A stretch of 64,000 bases of DNA from Gammaproteobacteria bacterium (GTDB lineage Bacteria > Pseudomonadota > Gammaproteobacteria > Ga0077536): positions 64,501 to 128,500 of the forward strand of contig JACPPA010000028.1 of assembly GCA_016191285.1 (NCBI GenBank), in the 5' to 3' direction. The notes under the pieces were generated by a model. That model had not been told where the DNA came from. It made no database searches and saw only the letters and a program-made list of their open reading frames with translations. This document shows, in pieces, positions 63,176-64,000 of this stretch. Every line of letters starts with the position of its first letter. Position 1 is the stretch's first letter. The translations under genes and the position numbers were made by a program.

Positions 63176-63907
63176 ATGGCGCAGACTGCTGTATTGTCTC
63201 GTTTGGTCATCCGTGCGGGTTTGGCCTGTGGTTTTATCGCGCCCGTCTGGTGGGCCTTGATCATCGCGTACTCTGCCACGCAATTCCCCGGGTACAGCCA
63301 TCTCACTAATTTCATCAGCGAACTCGCCGCGCGCGGCAGTCCCACGCAAGCGCTCATGCGTAACGCGGGCTTCATTTTTACCGGGGCGCTTTATGTGATT
63401 TTTGCGCTTGCGCTCGGTTGGCGTTTCCGGCGCGATTGGCGGGCGGCATTCGGGATCCTCGCGCTTGCGCTCGGCGGCGCGGCGCGCATTGGCGCGGGGC
63501 TTTACCCCTGCGAGCCGGGTTGCGATCCGCACGTCATTTCGCTCAATCAAGAATGGCACGGGCGTTTCGCCGAAGCCGGCTATTGGCTGATGATGCTTGC
63601 CGCTGTCTTGTGGGGAGTGGTCGGTAATCGTTATGCGCGCCTGCGGCATTTGATGGCACTCGGCATCGGCACCGCGGCATGGTGCGCGACAGCGTTGGTG
63701 TTGATGTACCTCCATGCTGAATGGCAGGGGCTTTTCCAGCGGTTGGCGAGCGGAATTTTGTCGTTGTGGGTGGTGGTATTCGCCACCGCGGTTTGGCGGT
63801 TGCCGGCCGACTCTGACCGGGTGGAACCAGTGGCGTTCGCGCCCGCCGGTGTGCGCTTGAAACGCCGCGAACGGCGCGCCGCCGCCCGCCGGCGCGTGTC
63901 GCGCTGA
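63176..63907 (+). CDS. DUF998 integral membrane protein
   Basis: 243 residues with about six membrane helices. The DUF998 pattern is seen in FIAPVWWALIIAYSATQFPG, SHLTNFISELAARGSPTQAL and NAGFIFTGALYVIFALALGW, plus a GLYPCEPGCDPHVIS loop. The C-terminal tail is strongly basic (LKRRERRAAARRRVSR). Function unknown. The next gene begins 6 nt downstream. Confidence 0.88.
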   Translation: MAQTAVLSRLVIRAGLACGFIAPVWWALIIAYSATQFPGYSHLTNFISELAARGSPTQALMRNAGFIFTGALYVIFALALGWRFRRDWRAAFGILALALGGAARIGAGLYPCEPGCDPHVISLNQEWHGRFAEAGYWLMMLAAVLWGVVGNRYARLRHLMALGIGTAAWCATALVLMYLHAEWQGLFQRLASGILSLWVVVFATAVWRLPADSDRVEPVAFAPAGVRLKRRERRAAARRRVSR

Positions 63908-63913
63908 ACCCGC

Positions 63914-64000
63914 GTGCAGCGTCTTTGCCCCAGTTGCCGAAACCGCACCATATCGCTGCTGCGACTTATGTTCTGGCGCGTACGCTGCCGCGACTGCGGT
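63914..64000 (+). CDS. CxxC/zinc-ribbon protein (start only, runs off right edge)
   Basis: From GTG 63914 the frame stays open to the edge (29 codons). It contains LCPSC and CRDCG, two CxxC knuckles 18 residues apart, typical of a small zinc ribbon preceding a membrane protein. Only 6 nt separate it from the DUF998 gene. No clear ribosome site. Too short to assign a family. Confidence 0.5.
   Translation, partial: MQRLCPSCRNRTISLLRLMFWRVRCRDCG

Overview
The window is a gene-dense, GC-rich stretch of a Gram-negative proteobacterial chromosome. Gammaproteobacteria is the most likely class. The evidence is a gammaproteobacterial-type glutamate-cysteine ligase (GshA), a FimV-like LysM protein, a Crp-type regulator, YajQ, DUF3301 and CPXCG small proteins, and hopanoid genes (hpnI, hpnJ, hpnN). 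groES-groEL sits behind a CIRCE operator, which implies HrcA control. I found no rRNA, tRNA, CRISPR array, phage gene or intact insertion sequence. The species cannot be named from the sequence alone.

Layout. 1-9.4 kb is a heavy-metal resistance island. It holds the start of one RND efflux locus (CzcI-like protein and an outer-membrane lipoprotein running off the left edge), a complete czcCBA-type operon, and a divergent two-component system preceded by an unlisted 40-residue ORF and a 46-nt inverted repeat. 9.9-19.1 kb holds murI, an hpnN-copC-copD operon, an LLM flavin oxidoreductase and hpnI-hpnJ (hopanoid head-group synthesis). 19.4-29.3 kb holds a zinc-ribbon protein, two linked unknown genes, groESL, a Crp regulator, a Sel1-repeat/methyltransferase pair, a FimV-like protein and a second methyltransferase. 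29.4-34.6 kb has gshA divergent from a four-gene split biotin carboxylase related to urea carboxylase. 34.6-42.8 kb holds a class III cyclase with TolB-like and TPR domains, a GST-like protein, trpE, a TIGR03790 protein and a MoxR/VWA pair. 42.9-52.2 kb holds Sel1, PilZ and DUF1223 proteins and two divergent paralogues that each join two cyclic-nucleotide-binding domains, a rhodanese domain and a long coiled coil. 52.2-64 kb holds small conserved proteins, YajQ, a large M16C protease, a large unknown lipoprotein, a sugar-kinase-like phosphotransferase, a VIT1/CCC1 transporter, an SPFH-NfeD-SDR operon, a DUF998 membrane protein and the start of a CxxC protein.

The most unusual things are: (1) a dispersed, modular, hairpin-rich repeat present four times, usually between convergent gene ends. 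It supplies stop codons and even whole C-termini, so the unrelated HpnJ and PilZ proteins end in the same repeat-encoded peptide. (2) The divergent cNMP-binding/rhodanese/coiled-coil paralogues with a DUF465 protein, in a window that also carries a cyclase and a Crp regulator. The larger one contains a tandem 60-residue coiled-coil repeat. (3) The split urea-carboxylase-like complex beside gshA, without allophanate hydrolase. (4) hpnN translationally coupled to copC-copD.
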